A DNA stretch of 64,000 bases from Branchipolynoe longqiensis (lineage: Eukaryota > Annelida > Polychaeta > Phyllodocida > Polynoidae). This document shows positions 45,132 through 55,874 of the stretch, piece by piece. The stretch spans positions 125,100,025-125,164,024 of the forward strand of contig CM059187.1 in the NCBI GenBank assembly GCA_030323885.1, read 5' to 3'. Each line of letters opens with the position of its first letter. Positions within the stretch are counted from its first letter, which is position 1. Both the position numbers and the translations under genes were made by a program. A model generated the notes under the pieces. It saw nothing but the letters and a program-made list of their open reading frames with translations. It did not search any database and was not told where the DNA came from.

Positions 45132-45475
45132 GTTGGTTGTTGGGAGTTTTATGTTCTGGCAACATCTAAGCTCATATCAGGAAGGGTACTGACTTGTGAC
45201 AGTGCACACTTATGGCAATTTTATAGTGCTGCCCCACTGGGAGACCAGACTGCCAGCACCATGACCTGATATCCCACTCAGTCACATTATCCTGACACTA
45301 AGCCAACGAGTCATTGCCCTATCCTAATAATGCTGAGTGCGTGGCTAGAAAGTGACAAGTATACATTTTTAAGCCAGTGGTTTGACTCGACGAGGGTTCG
45401 AACCAATGAGTTCGAATCCCACGATCTACCAACACGATAGACGGACGCTCAACTCATTTGGGCTTCCCATCTGAT
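45132..45475 (-). repeat. tRNA-derived SINE, long tail
   Basis: A complete reverse copy from tail (TGTTCTGGCAACATCTAAGC) to head. The head shows a local duplication of the B-box-region text (GGGTTCGAACC and GAGTTCGAATCCC). Confidence 0.88.
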
Positions 45476-46432
45476 CCCTCTATTTTAAATTCACTTTGCA
45501 CCTACAACCCATTTAAAAAAACATGCATTTACTTATAATATTCATTGCAGTGAAATTGCCTGAGCAAATATTTTACATAAGATAAAATAATCACTTCCTG
45601 TCTCATATATATTCACCACCTTCCCCATCTACTGCCGTATAAGCTATAACTGTTAGTCACCATGCTGGATCCCAGCCTCGGTCCTTACTGAGAGACCAAC
45701 AGAACTCAGAATACCTGTATTGATATTGCAGATTGTGGTACATGTATGGTGTTTCATATGCAATGCACACACAAAGAAATTATATTTATTATGTTATACA
45801 AGTCACACTTTATTTCATACATCCATTGTAGGTTTACTGTCACAATCATGTTATCAATCTGATTTTGTGTGTGTTTAAAACAGGCGGGTGTACTATATGC
45901 ACATCTGTGATATATTTATGTACTACAGTTGTAATATATATGCAACATGATATGTACTACAGTTGCGATATATATGCAACATGATGTGTACTACACTTGT
46001 GATATATACATATATATAACATGATAAGAGTTTTTTTGAATATGTCTTCTGCTAAGCTTGAATAAACATCGAAACCTGATGGAGTCTTTTTCAATCTATG
46101 GTTTTATATATACGAACATAGGTGGCCACCGAAAATATCAACTCTACTTCTATTATGGCATAAGAGTGGGGCCAAAATTCCTTAAAATGTTCAGTTCTAA
46201 AAATATTGATTTATTCATGCCACAAACACTATTTAATTCACGTTTCTTAATCATTTTTTAAAATATTTGGGATGGGCCTCTGTAACTGCCATAAAATGTA
46301 TATATATGAACTTTTATGTCAGGTAGTTTGGTTCATATAATCGATATGAATTGAAACCCCCAAAATGACCCATTATTTTAAACAATCAAATGGAGTAATT
46401 CGAATATTTGTGTTAATATTAAAATGTAAGTA

Positions 46433-46747
46433 CCGTATATGTCCCAATAGACGCACACTGCGTGAATGCAGATACATGGATGCGCGTCTATTCAAAGTTA
46501 AAGAATTTTATGGATTTGTTTTTGTTGTGCCTCTAAAATGAAGTGGGATTATCTTATTTTATGTGCATTCAGTTTGAATATTATCATACATTTTTATTTA
46601 TTTTTATCGTGCCTCTGAAATAATGTGGAATTGTCTTATTTTATGTGCATTCAGTCTGAATATGATCGTAAATTTGTATGTGCATTTAATCTTGAAATGG
46701 GGTGTGTGCTTCTATTGGGTAGCGTGCTTCTATTGGGACATATACGG
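46433..46747. mobile_element. TA-flanked MITE, CCGTATATGTCCCAATAGA ends
   Basis: A 315-bp element with TA on both sides (46431-46432, 46748-46749). Left CCGTATATGTCCCAATAGAC, right TCTATTGGGACATATACGG. An internal GTGCTTCTATTGGG repeats the terminal motif. TA duplication fits Tc1/mariner-type insertion. A fragment is at 47514-47560. Confidence 0.78.
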
Positions 46748-46970
46748 TAGTATATCTTTAGCTTAGACTATAATGATAGAATAAATGTATTTGGTCTTGG
46801 ATTATGTTGAATCTTACGTATGGCACTAAAACATGTACTTGGAAAATACAATATGCCTAACTGCTACCGAACAAGGACAGGTAGTAAGGATATTGTAGTG
46901 GTCTGCACTGACCTCTCAGGCAAGTAACCACATAGACAGGTAGGCGTGGGGAGTGTGTTGATATCAGGGA

Positions 46971-47042
46971 GCCTAGGTGGTGTAATGGTTAGCACACTGG
47001 CCCGGAATGCAAAGAGATGTGGGTTCGAGTCCCGCTCTAGGT
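46971..47042 (+). other. tRNA-like module inside left LTR
   Basis: Seventy-two nucleotides fold as a tRNA-like form. GCCTAGG pairs with TCTAGGT (all seven positions, two G-U). The D arm GTGT..GCAC is intact. The T arm is GTGGG-TTCGAGT-CCCGC. The anticodon stem is degenerate. A-box-like GGTGTAATGG and B-box GGTTCGAGTCC are intact, so Pol III initiation is plausible. Not a functional tRNA. Confidence 0.7.
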
Positions 47043-47291
47043 GCAATATTTCCCATTTTCATCAACCCCCATGACACTGGTGCCGTGACCAGGATCCTGT
47101 ACAAGCTTTGCGCTGTATGGTTGTTGAACCTACCCTGTGTATGTATGTGTTAGTGCATTGCCTGTATGTATGTAATTGTAAGCATTACAAGACTTACAAT
47201 TCCAGGGGGACGAGTGTAGTGGTCTGCACTGACCTCTCAGGCAAGTAACCACATAGACAGGTAGGCGTGGGGAGTGTGTTGATATCAGGGA

Positions 47292-47363
47292 GCCTAGGTG
47301 GTGTAATGGTTAGCACACTGGCCCGGAATGCAAAGAGATGTGGGTTCGAGTCCCGCTCTAGGT
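47292..47363 (+). other. tRNA-like module inside right LTR
   Basis: The same 72-nt module, 321 bp downstream, in the 3' LTR. No difference from the left module was seen in the paired stems. Confidence 0.7.
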
Positions 47364-48084
47364 GCAATATTTCCAATTTTCATCACCCCCATGACAATAT
47401 TAAGATATTGTGTTCAGAACTATGTTCCGTGCAAACTTGATGTAAAAGAATAAATGGTGTTCCAATGAGTCTCTGGAGCTTTCTTCTTTCCATTTTCATT
47501 TTTGAAATTAATAATACCATATGTATCCCAATAGAAGCATGCTACCCAGATCCCCAGACTGATTTTCAGTTATTTTGTGACAGCCAATCACATCTGTCAT
47601 ACATACTTACACGCACACACATATATATATAGATAATGGTTTGCCTACATAATGAAACAAGAGGAAGACATGATAGTGGGTGAGAGTGTATTTACTCTGG
47701 CTAGAGGAACAAATGTCCCTTGCCTAAAAATATTTTCAGCGGTACAGTGAGTGGCGGTTACAGTGTGCAGGGGTGGTGGCGCCACTTTTGGAGCAGGGGT
47801 TGGGGAGGCTGAAGTAGTAGATGACTAGGACAGAATCCATCAGTCCATGGAGCTGAGTGAGTGATGAGGGAAAGGAGGGATGTTTCAGGTTATTATACTC
47901 GTATAGTTCTTATACAGCATTTATATATATATAAAGAGAGAGAAAGAGAGATCCGGTATTGAGAGTGATTTGCCAACCTCATATACATACATAAATACAT
48001 ACAATGATATATATGTCTATATATAATATAGAAATACTGCAATGAGAATTATTTAGCAACCTCATATATATAGACAGAATTTAA

Positions 48085-48430
48085 AGCTGTTTAGTCCGAT
48101 GAAAACGTCAAATTTTCAAACCCAAATCAATTATCTAAATTTGAATCTACATATCTAATTTAGACACTGATGCACTTATTAAGCATTTGTCATCACACAG
48201 AAGGGAAGACTGAGGCAAGTGAATAGAACCTGTTACTGCAGAAACCCATGGTGTCAAGTTTTGGCATGCATGCCGAAATTAATTTTGCGTAGTTGCAATT
48301 CAAATATCTCAAAAGTTAGACATTTAAAATACAAGTTACTTCAAGGTAAAGTAAGGTACATTATAACGATCAACCTGATGTATTTATCTCAGAAAATTGC
48401 TTAAACTCAAAACCATCGAACTATGCAACT
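48085..48430. mobile_element. TTAA-family MITE
   Basis: A 346-bp member: TTAA then AGCTGTTTAGTCCGATG at left, CGAACTATGCAACT then TTAC at right. One target base appears mutated. Confidence 0.7.
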
Positions 48431-48489
48431 TTACAATGAAGGTTTGGTTAAAACAGCATTGGTCGTAATGCTCGCATTGCGCTTGATGT

Positions 48490-49010
48490 GTGGAGAGGAA
48501 GAGACCCTCCCCCCGCCTGCCGCTGTCGCGCAGCATTCACGCCTCCCCTGCCACCCGCCTCTCAGCGTTCTCCCCGCCCTCCCCCCGGCCCGCCGCTTTC
48601 TCACCTCCCCCGACCTCGCCGTCCCCTCCTCCCTTATAAGGCCGCCCGCCGGCCTCCCTCAGTCACTCGCCTTCCTGCCGTCCTCCCTGCCGCTCCCTGT
48701 CGACGTAGGCCCCGGACACATCACCACACCCAGACCTTCAACTTCCCCAGCCTCCGCCAACCCCGCCCAAGCCTCCCGCGCTTCCAGGCCCTGGACTTCA
48801 GACGCGGCCTACACCTCGGGCCCCCGCCTCGGGCGCACCTCGAGCCCTCTCCTCCCTGGACCTCTGAGGCGGTGCATGCACACGTGCCCCGCCCCGCCCC
48901 CACGGGCGTGCCTCGAGCCCTCTCCTCCGTTTTGGTGGAGGGCTCTTCGGCGCCCCTCCCCTGAACTCTCTAAGCTTAAGGTATACCTCCGCTCCATCTG
49001 AGCTCTTTAC
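48490..49010. promoter_or_regulatory. unique C-rich block with possible core promoter
   Basis: GC-rich, mostly C on this strand, with internal near-duplicates of CTCGAGCCCTCTCCTCC. TATAAG at 48635-48640 is followed 26 bp downstream by an initiator-like TCAGTC (about 48659-48664). The 192-residue open frame is Pro/Ser/Arg-rich with no domain, so composition could explain it. Confidence 0.2.
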
Positions 49011-49014
49011 CTCA

Positions 49015-49458
49015 TCACCTTGCTTGCTTTATTCTGCTCCTCATGAGCCTCCTTACTTGCATTTATATTGTACCTAATCTCTATGTTGCTCCTCATGAGC
49101 CTCCTTACTTGCATTCTTGTATACCTGTTTCTCTGAGGCGTACCAATAAACGCCTCTTTTCTCCACATCCGCCTCGCTTTCTTCCTTTTCGCACATCAGT
49201 AAATAGCGACGATAGCAAATCAGGCACATGTACATCAGGTACATATACCATTAATGGAGACACTGTGGTCAATGTATGCATTTTAGAAGCTGGAAATAAT
49301 ATGGTCATTTAGCTAATATATGCCATCTCCAAAATGAGATTATGTCGTCCATCTTGATCTGTGTGGGTATACGGAAATGCTAAAACAGTGGCCTAGTATA
49401 TAGACATAGTAAAACTAGCACTGTCGATTACATAGAGGTCTATGTATGTGTCTATATA

Positions 49459-49502
<44 letters not shown>

Positions 49503-50460
49503 GGGTTGAACGACCGCCCATCACATTCACAACCATGCCCTAACATTCTACTCCTATCATTCTACTCCTATCATTCTATTAATATGCACATGGATTCTTC
49601 GCTCCTGCTGCTGGCCGTCGCCATCTCTCATCACCGCTGCCTCTCCTTCTCATAGCCATTTCACGTTTTCATTAATATAATCCCGCCCGAGTGCTGACAG
49701 CCTATGTGCTACATGTTCACGGGCTCCACCCCTGCATATTGTTTGTGTATTAATTACCATTATTCCTAGGCTTCCATGCTAAGGCTGACGGAGTACTCCG
49801 CCGCCGCTGTCACTTATAAACACTCGAGATATTACCTATTATTGTTATTGTCTGTATTAAGAAGGTGGTTACTAGCCCTGAGGAGAGGGTCAGGCTTTGT
49901 ACTGTAATGTCTACATTACTTCCTCATCTGTGCAGAAGGCCAATAGTAATAGATATAATAATCAACCATCAATAGGGGGTTGACCATGACGCTTAGTGTA
50001 ATAAGGGACCTGTTCATAAAGGGTAAGGAATGCAAGGAAGTCTCAATCACATTTTAAGAGGTCACAACTTTATTACTGTTCCTACCAACACCATCCAATC
50101 TCTTCCAATGTCAATCATATGAATAAATACTTCCCCTCCATTTCCTTTATAGTCAAGATACTTCCAATTACTGTATTTAAAGCCAGATTATCATCTGAAC
50201 CATCAAAGCGCTAATTCAACACATCTGATGGGTCCGGGTCCCGACTGCTCGAACCTTCTATATTGCTAGGAGAGTAACGCGGGATGCCGTGGTAAGTCTC
50301 ATAGCCACGAGTTACAGCAGCAAACCCTTCCCTGTGAACAGAGAAGACAGAAAAAAGGACATCCAATCGAGTTATGGGAAAATTTTAATACTGATGTTGT
50401 CGTAGATGATACACATGCGAGATCACAACGATTACGCAACCGATTTACTATGTCTGGCAA
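49015..50460. other. no clear gene; (TA)n at 49455-49502
   Basis: Contains a 48-bp TA microsatellite, a tandem pair of CATGAGCCTCCTTACTTGCAT (49043 and 49096) and mixed unique sequence. I see no supportable exon. Confidence 0.4.
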
Positions 50461-50461
50461 T

Positions 50462-50745
50462 TCATCATCATCATCATGCTGTCGGTCACGATGCGAGAAA
50501 GATTGCTTTCATTACATTTCATGAAAGCTGCCTGCAAAAGTGTTGAAGTGCTGCTGGCTTTTGCAAGTTACCAGCGGCACTCTCTCGGGGAGCAAATAAA
50601 GGTTTCACACCGGCAAGAACGTGTCAAGACAGGCGCAAAACTATTTGTCCCTGCAGTGGCTGGTCGGGAGATGTTGGGAATTCCATACATCAATCGCCCT
50701 TAATGCTGCCACAGTGACATGGTTTTCTGTTTAGGGTTTGCTCCC
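50462..50745 (+). repeat. dispersed repeat, pair with 10652-10985
   Basis: Near-identical in inverse orientation to 10652-10985. A 75-residue frame crosses it, but most differences between the copies alter the residue. This copy lacks about 40 bp after GCTTTCATTA. Confidence 0.6.
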
Positions 50746-50759
50746 TCTGGCAATTAAAT

Positions 50760-51550
50760 AACCTGTATTAGTCAATTGTTATCTGTACAATGGTACACTA
50801 AATAGTTTAGTGTATAATCAAACCATTCAATGATACAAAGTTTACATTTCTGGAATTATTATGAATTCTAAACTTCTACTAAGTTAAAGATTAATGTTAT
50901 TACACTCGCACAAATTTCTGTTTTACAGGTTTCATGCATCAGTTATGACTCAGTATCCCAATAAATTTGACACCTTCGCATTTTTGCAAACAGAGAAGGC
51001 AGTTCAATTGATATTTCAGAACATGAGTATAATCTGAAAATACTTTACAGTCATAATAATACTCTGAAAGGAGTCACAGTATCGCTCCTTGACACTAAGT
51101 TACAAGTGTATTGTACTTTGAATATGATGGACTGATAGTTAATTAAGGTAATAATTATGAAAAGGCTGTTTTCTTACAATACTTCCTCAGAATGAGGTTC
51201 ACCTGACTACAAAATTTACTGTGAATGGCCTTTCCCAATATTACTTAATCCAAATAATTTCCCTCGTCTTATCGATGGCAGCAAGTGGTTTGTATTAACT
51301 GATGTAATAGTTACATAAGTAATATTTATATTCAAATTTTGTTGAATACCTTAAGTGAAAGCTTACATTTTCATCTGAATATTTTACAGAAGATATAAAA
51401 CAATTCATCTTTGTCACTACTGTACTGGTCAAACTCCGGTCATTGGGTATAAATATTCCCCACAACACCAATATAAGTTCCAGAAACTATTTGTAATTCA
51501 ACTTCTGAAGTTAAATTTTGTTCCATAGACCAAACTATGGCTACCAGTCC
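50760..51550. other. AT-rich, nothing recognised
   Basis: About 790 bp of AT-rich unique DNA without an ORF or repeat I can name. Confidence 0.5.
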
Positions 51551-52013
51551 AAAGCTAAAGATAATTTAGCCAAAATATAATTAATATAGCGGATGTGGTG
51601 TTTACGTCCTCATCCGATGAATGTACCGGTAACGATAGTTCATTCATGGCCAGTATTTCGTCGGCCGACCAAGTTACAGGCAATGCTGTAGGGAAACCTA
51701 CCTCACCCTGCAAATCCTCCACAGGTGGAGGTTGCGAAACTAAATGCGGGGCTACCTCTGTAGTGATAGCATCGCAAGGTTTGGCTTCTACACATAAACC
51801 TATAGCAGCCGTTGCCATTTCCAGGCTTATAGTCGGTGATGTAGGCTTAAGTGGTGAACTTAACTGAATTCATGATCACCCAACGTGAGGGCTTCCACCT
51901 CCTCAGACTCGTAATCGGTAGAGTCCCTGTTATCTGGTACAGATGTGGGCTTTTGAAATATTTTCTCGCCTTCACCGTTTTTCGGGGAGAACGTCTTGAG
52001 CCCTGTTCATACT

Positions 52014-52545
52014 GGTGAGTTAAGTCGGCTTAACTAATTCGCCTCCTTTAGTTCGACTCAAATTGGTTGTGTGGACACTACCCTGAGGCGACTTAAGGCT
52101 AAGTCACCTCATCTAGTTTGCTTCAAGTAAACCACGTCGCGAGGTAGTATATATGAAGTGAACTAGCTTAAGTCGGCCCACCTTGCTTGTGCGGACGGTA
52201 GCGGTTTACTTGAAGTGGATTAATCACGTCACACTATATAATATAATTTGATCTATAAACCGGCTAGTGGTGTACAGATATTTTTTTCATGATTTATTTT
52301 TAGGTTTTCACTGGCCAACAGAAGTTTTGAGCATTCCAAAACAATACGATTCAGTCCATACATATCTAGGTCGAACCCACACTCTCTCATGGCGACGTCG
52401 ACTAACCGAAACTGGCACTGGTTAGTATGGACTCGCTCATGCGCAGATATCGATTTCCGCCTTAAACCGCCCCAAGTACTGCATGTGTGGGCAGGACGCC
52501 TAGTTCGCCTCCTCTAGTTCGCCTTATCTAGTTCGGCCTAAAGTT
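52014..52545. mobile_element. inserted repeat, GAACTAGAGGAGGCGAAC-rich
   Basis: A block rich in AGTTCGCCTCC/CTAGTTCG and TTAAGTCGGC units separates two parts of the broken minus-strand coding region. Its edges (GCCCTGTTCATACTGG at left, GTTGTGGGTGTTTGGC at right) do not form a clear TIR. It resembles the degenerate-repeat interiors of the Harbinger-type MITEs. Confidence 0.5.
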
Positions 52546-52992
52546 GTGGGTGTTTGGCAAAGCCCCAGAATGAGATCTAGAGTCTGATGAAGCCGAAGTT
52601 CCCCCTCTTTTGCCATGGGCAGAAGGCGACTTCAACTTCTTGGAACTGGAAAGTCGATTAGATTTACTCACCAGATGGGTACCCGACTTACTTGTAGATG
52701 GGCGAGGAGGCTGATCTTCATCACTTTTGTCACGGGCCCGTCGGCATTTAACTGTGACAAAACTGTCATTCTCATCCATGGGTTCCACAAGTGGATCACA
52801 AACCACTGTGTCTGCCCAAGATGTTGAAGCATTTGCACCATTATCGTCCCCCTCAGCACAAGCTTCAGTTGACTGGATTGTAGTTACGGTCAAACCAAGT
52901 GCTTCTCTTTAGAATTCGACATAAGATGCCAGGACTCAGGTGAGAAGGTTAAAGTTTTCTGCGTCATGGACGACAAAACAGAAATATTTTCC

Positions 52993-53494
52993 GGTGTCAC
53001 AGTTTCAGCGCCCGGTCAGTTTCAGCGCCCGGTCAGTTTCATGCGCATGCATCAAAATCTAACATCATCGTCACTAACCTTATAAATATAATATAATGTT
53101 TTTGGTATAGATGTTTTCTATATGTGTACCAAGCGATTTGTTTCTAGGTGGTGTGGTTTTAGAGATATTTCACTTTTCCTGGATTTTCTGTATGAAGATT
53201 GCTCTCCACCATTGACAATGCCTTGAGTTTGACGGTACGCGCAGTGCAAAACATTAGTTTTAATCAAAATTAATAGAAATCAAGAACCCTAACCGTATAA
53301 ATTTAATATAATCTTTTTGGTGAAGATGTTTTCTATATGTGTACCAAGCGATTTGTTAATAGGTGGTGTGGTTTTAGAGATATTTCACTTTTGCTGTATT
53401 TTCTGTAGGAAGATTGCTCACGACCATTGACAATGCCTTGAGTTTGAGTCTATACGGGCCGTTGAAACTGACCGGGCGTTGAAACTGCATCACC
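52993..53494. mobile_element. TIR element, GGTGATGCAGTTTC ends
   Basis: Left GGTGTCACAGTTTCAGCGCC and right GGGCGTTGAAACTGCATCACC are inverted. CGCCCGGTCAGTTTCA appears twice at the left end. The interior has two tandem units related to those in 37197-37670 (GTGGTTTTAGAGATATTTCA). The coding frame appears to read across the CCGG left at the insertion point. Confidence 0.75.
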
Positions 53495-53559
53495 GGGTTG
53501 TCGGTGGGTCCGTTTCCCACATTTGGAGGTATTGAGGTGGCCACCCCTGGGCCTAATAG

Positions 53560-53970
53560 CGCCAGGCGACCAGGCACAGTAGTGGGCCTCAGCCACTCTT
53601 TAATTTGGAAATGGCAGTTACTGTTTCGACTTACTTTATAGTTTCATGTTCTCCTGTGGATTCACTAATTAAGTTTCCTCCTCAAGAGTGTGAAACTGTC
53701 AACTATATATCATGCTTAACCAAAAGCTACCGATATATGCACACAGATTCCACAAACGCCAGTAATAAATTAAATGTTATTTGGAAAACCGACTGTGTGT
53801 TCGCACCCGGGAGAAACCAGATGCTAACTGATGAAAATGCGGCATTGCCAGACGCCGAGGCTGCAAATCCAGTGGCCCGCATAATGAACCATTCAGATGC
53901 TCGCAAAATTACGAGTAGCCCATGTTTTCCAGTAAACCGTTTCACGGGCTTTCCAAATAAGGTAAGGTAT
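53560..53970 (+). CDS. possible exon ending at splice donor
   Basis: A plus-strand frame is open from 53560 to about 53985. It contains DENAALPDAEAANPVARIMN and then ..NRFTGFPNK, immediately followed by AAG|GTAAGG, a consensus donor near 53970. No acceptor or start is evident, and it overlaps the 5' end of the minus-strand broken frame. No homologue recognised. Confidence 0.25.
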
Positions 53971-53999
53971 AATATGTACTTATAATTTAGAATCAAATG

Positions 54000-55120
54000 T
54001 GGTTACACCAGCATTTGTTGCTACACCTGTGGTGTGCGCCATAACTTATCTAAATCACCATTTCAGAAAGTCTACAATAATTGATTAATAGTAGACTGTC
54101 TAACACATGACTGCCCTTGATAGAGTGGCTATGCCAAGGTAATTCAGGTACATAATTCCAAATATGGTGCAACCAGTGGTGGATATGTCAGTATGTCAGC
54201 ACTAGATGGTGCAGCTATGACATAGACTGTGCAGTTTTAACAAACTAATTTAATTTTACTCCAATATTTGGATAATTTGACTGGAATAATTGATTCTATG
54301 CCAGCTATCGATGGCTCAGCTGTGGCATAGTCAATACAGTGACATACATATAATAGATGCGTACAATGAATGCATGGCAAAATAAATTAAGTAGCAATAT
54401 CCAGAAGCTGACTTGGTGAATACTAGTCAGCTATTAATCCTCAACTTAAATTCCTCAGAGTGGGTAGTGCCCCGTGGACAGGCGATCCAGTTGATTAGTT
54501 ACTGTATATTTATTTTAGTTTTTTTTAAAAGTGACACACTTTGGGATAACATGCACTACCAGCAATCACTGGGACAGGTATAGCAGGTTAGGGGGGTGAT
54601 TAAATTTATGCTGTGTAAGCAACAAATGCATCTATTATAATTCTACCTGTATTTGATTTAAATTATTTAAATGGTGAACCACATGCCAGCTATTGGTGTT
54701 GCATCTATGGCAATGACAAAAGAATTCAATGTAGGGCTAGTTATAATATGTAAAGTCCACGACTCGAATCTGTGGTTGTGTAGTCAGGCTATAGCGAAAT
54801 CAATACAGGCAAAAAGAGAAAGGAAGAGTATAAATAGTGAAAGAAGAGAGATAGTCAAGCCCTCAGGTTTATTATTTATATGGTACATGGATCCAGTATA
54901 GTGTATCACCCCACCCCATTCTCCCAATGAGAAACAAGCATTTCAAGCTCCACCAATGAGAAACAAGCATTTCTGGTCCCCATGGTTACAGTGATCTGCC
55001 CACCACCACCAAGCAGCGTGGCTCCCTTGGCCACCACCTGCCTTGAGCTGAGTGTGTGGTGATCCATGACTAGCAGAGGGGGGAGGGGGTAGTGGGTAGC
55101 GCTCTGAATGCCCCTTACAC
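54000..55120. other. AT-rich, no supported gene
   Basis: Includes local repeats such as GCCAGCTATCGATGGCTCAG / GCCAGCTATTGGTGTTGC (54300, 54685) and AGAAACAAGCATTTC (54930, 54957), related to 56070-56400. It is probably a decayed interspersed repeat; a 76-residue frame at 54671 is unsupported. Confidence 0.4.
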
Positions 55121-55129
55121 ACTATCTTA

Positions 55130-55869
55130 TACCCCTGTCACACTATGACGTAACGAGCCAACGTGAGCCTAACGTGATGATTTTTCGTCATTACGTTGCC
55201 GTACGTTGGGTTACGTTATGATGACGTCATAATGACGTTAGAGTGACGTCGAGCTACGTCATGTTACGTCGTGTTACGTCGGCGCGCGTCAAGGTTTTGA
55301 ACCTGTTCAAAACTTTCGACGTATCTCGACGTGAAGCCGTTACGTCGGGATGACGTGACAATGACATTAGGTAGACGTTCCGCGATCGTTATAGCAGCGT
55401 AAATGACGTTAGAGTCACTTTATGTCACGTCAGACCGACGGCCCGGGTGGGAGCAACGTGTGGGCAGCGTTTTGCACGTTACGGTCACGTTACGGTCACG
55501 TTACGGTCACGTTACGGTCACGTTACGGTCACGTTATGGTCACGGTTACGGTCACATTACGGTCACGTTATGGTCACGTTACGGTCACGTTATGGTCACG
55601 TTACGGTGGCGTTACGGTCACGTTACGTCCACGTCGCACCCGTTACGGCGACGTTATGCTCACGTTACACTAACGCCCGGTCACGTCGCCAATTACCCCT
55701 CCCCCCTAACGTTGTCACGTTACAGCTAAGGTCACGACGTACACCGACGTTACTTTCACGTTACGCTCACGTCCACAATTTGCATATTACGCCCATAACG
55801 TCGACGTAATATAATTATTTTCACGTTCTGCCTACGCTGACGTAGTCACGTCATAGTGTGACAGGGCCA
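55130..55869. mobile_element. Harbinger-type MITE, copy h
   Basis: A 740-bp element, TIR TACCCCTGTCACACTATGAC, with TTA at 55127-55129 and 55870-55872. The palindrome core GTTTTGAAC-CT-GTTCAAAAC is centred at 55303, 173 bp from the left end. The right half contains an 11-bp tandem repeat. Confidence 0.9.
55468..55630. repeat. 11-bp tandem repeat TCACGTTACGG
   Basis: About 14 units of TCACGTTACGG with ACGG/ATGG variants within MITE copy h. ORFs such as GHVTVTLRSRYGH are read-throughs of the repeat. Confidence 0.93.
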
Positions 55870-55874
55870 TTACT

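Larger units (their letters stand above)
46894..47396 (+). mobile_element. TRIM: miniature LTR retrotransposon with tRNA-like LTRs
   Basis: Two near-identical direct repeats (46894-47076, 183 bp; 47215-47396, 182 bp) begin TGTAGTGG and end ATGACA, the TG..CA termini of LTRs. A primer-binding-site-like TGGTGCCGTGACCAGGATCC follows the left LTR by one base (47078-47097). A purine-rich CAGGGGGACGAG precedes the right LTR. A 4-bp duplication ATAT flanks the element (46890-46893, 47397-47400). The 138-bp interior has no gag or pol. Only two differences separate the LTRs, so insertion is recent. The element could be mobilised only by enzymes supplied in trans. Confidence 0.85.
51555..53660 (-). pseudogene. 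broken coding region split by two inserted repeats
   Basis: Minus-strand frames join in order. About 53655-53495 (..IKEWLRPTTVPGRLALLG..) is followed by an inserted TIR element (52993-53494). The frame resumes at 52992 (ENISVLSS..), shifts near 52900, and continues through TVTTIQSTEACAEGDDNG and KCRRARDKSDEDQPPR to 52546. Then comes a second inserted repeat. It continues at 52013-51860 (LKTFSPKNGEGEKIF..LTLGDHEFS), shifts again, and ends MATAAIGLCVEA..NYL-stop at 51555. Ser/Lys/Asp/Glu-rich, with no domain I recognise. It could be a retroelement ORF1-type protein or a dead host gene. Confidence 0.45.

Noticed and set aside
46971..47042. Functional tRNA gene
   Set aside because: The anticodon stem is degenerate and the module is repeated within LTR-like sequence; it is a tRNA-derived promoter module.
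48635..48664. Definite TATA/Inr promoter
   Set aside because: The 26-bp spacing is slightly short and such motifs are expected by chance in this composition; kept only as a low-confidence note.
48423..49001. 192-residue Pro/Ser-rich protein
   Set aside because: C-rich composition keeps several frames open and no domain or splice evidence supports it.
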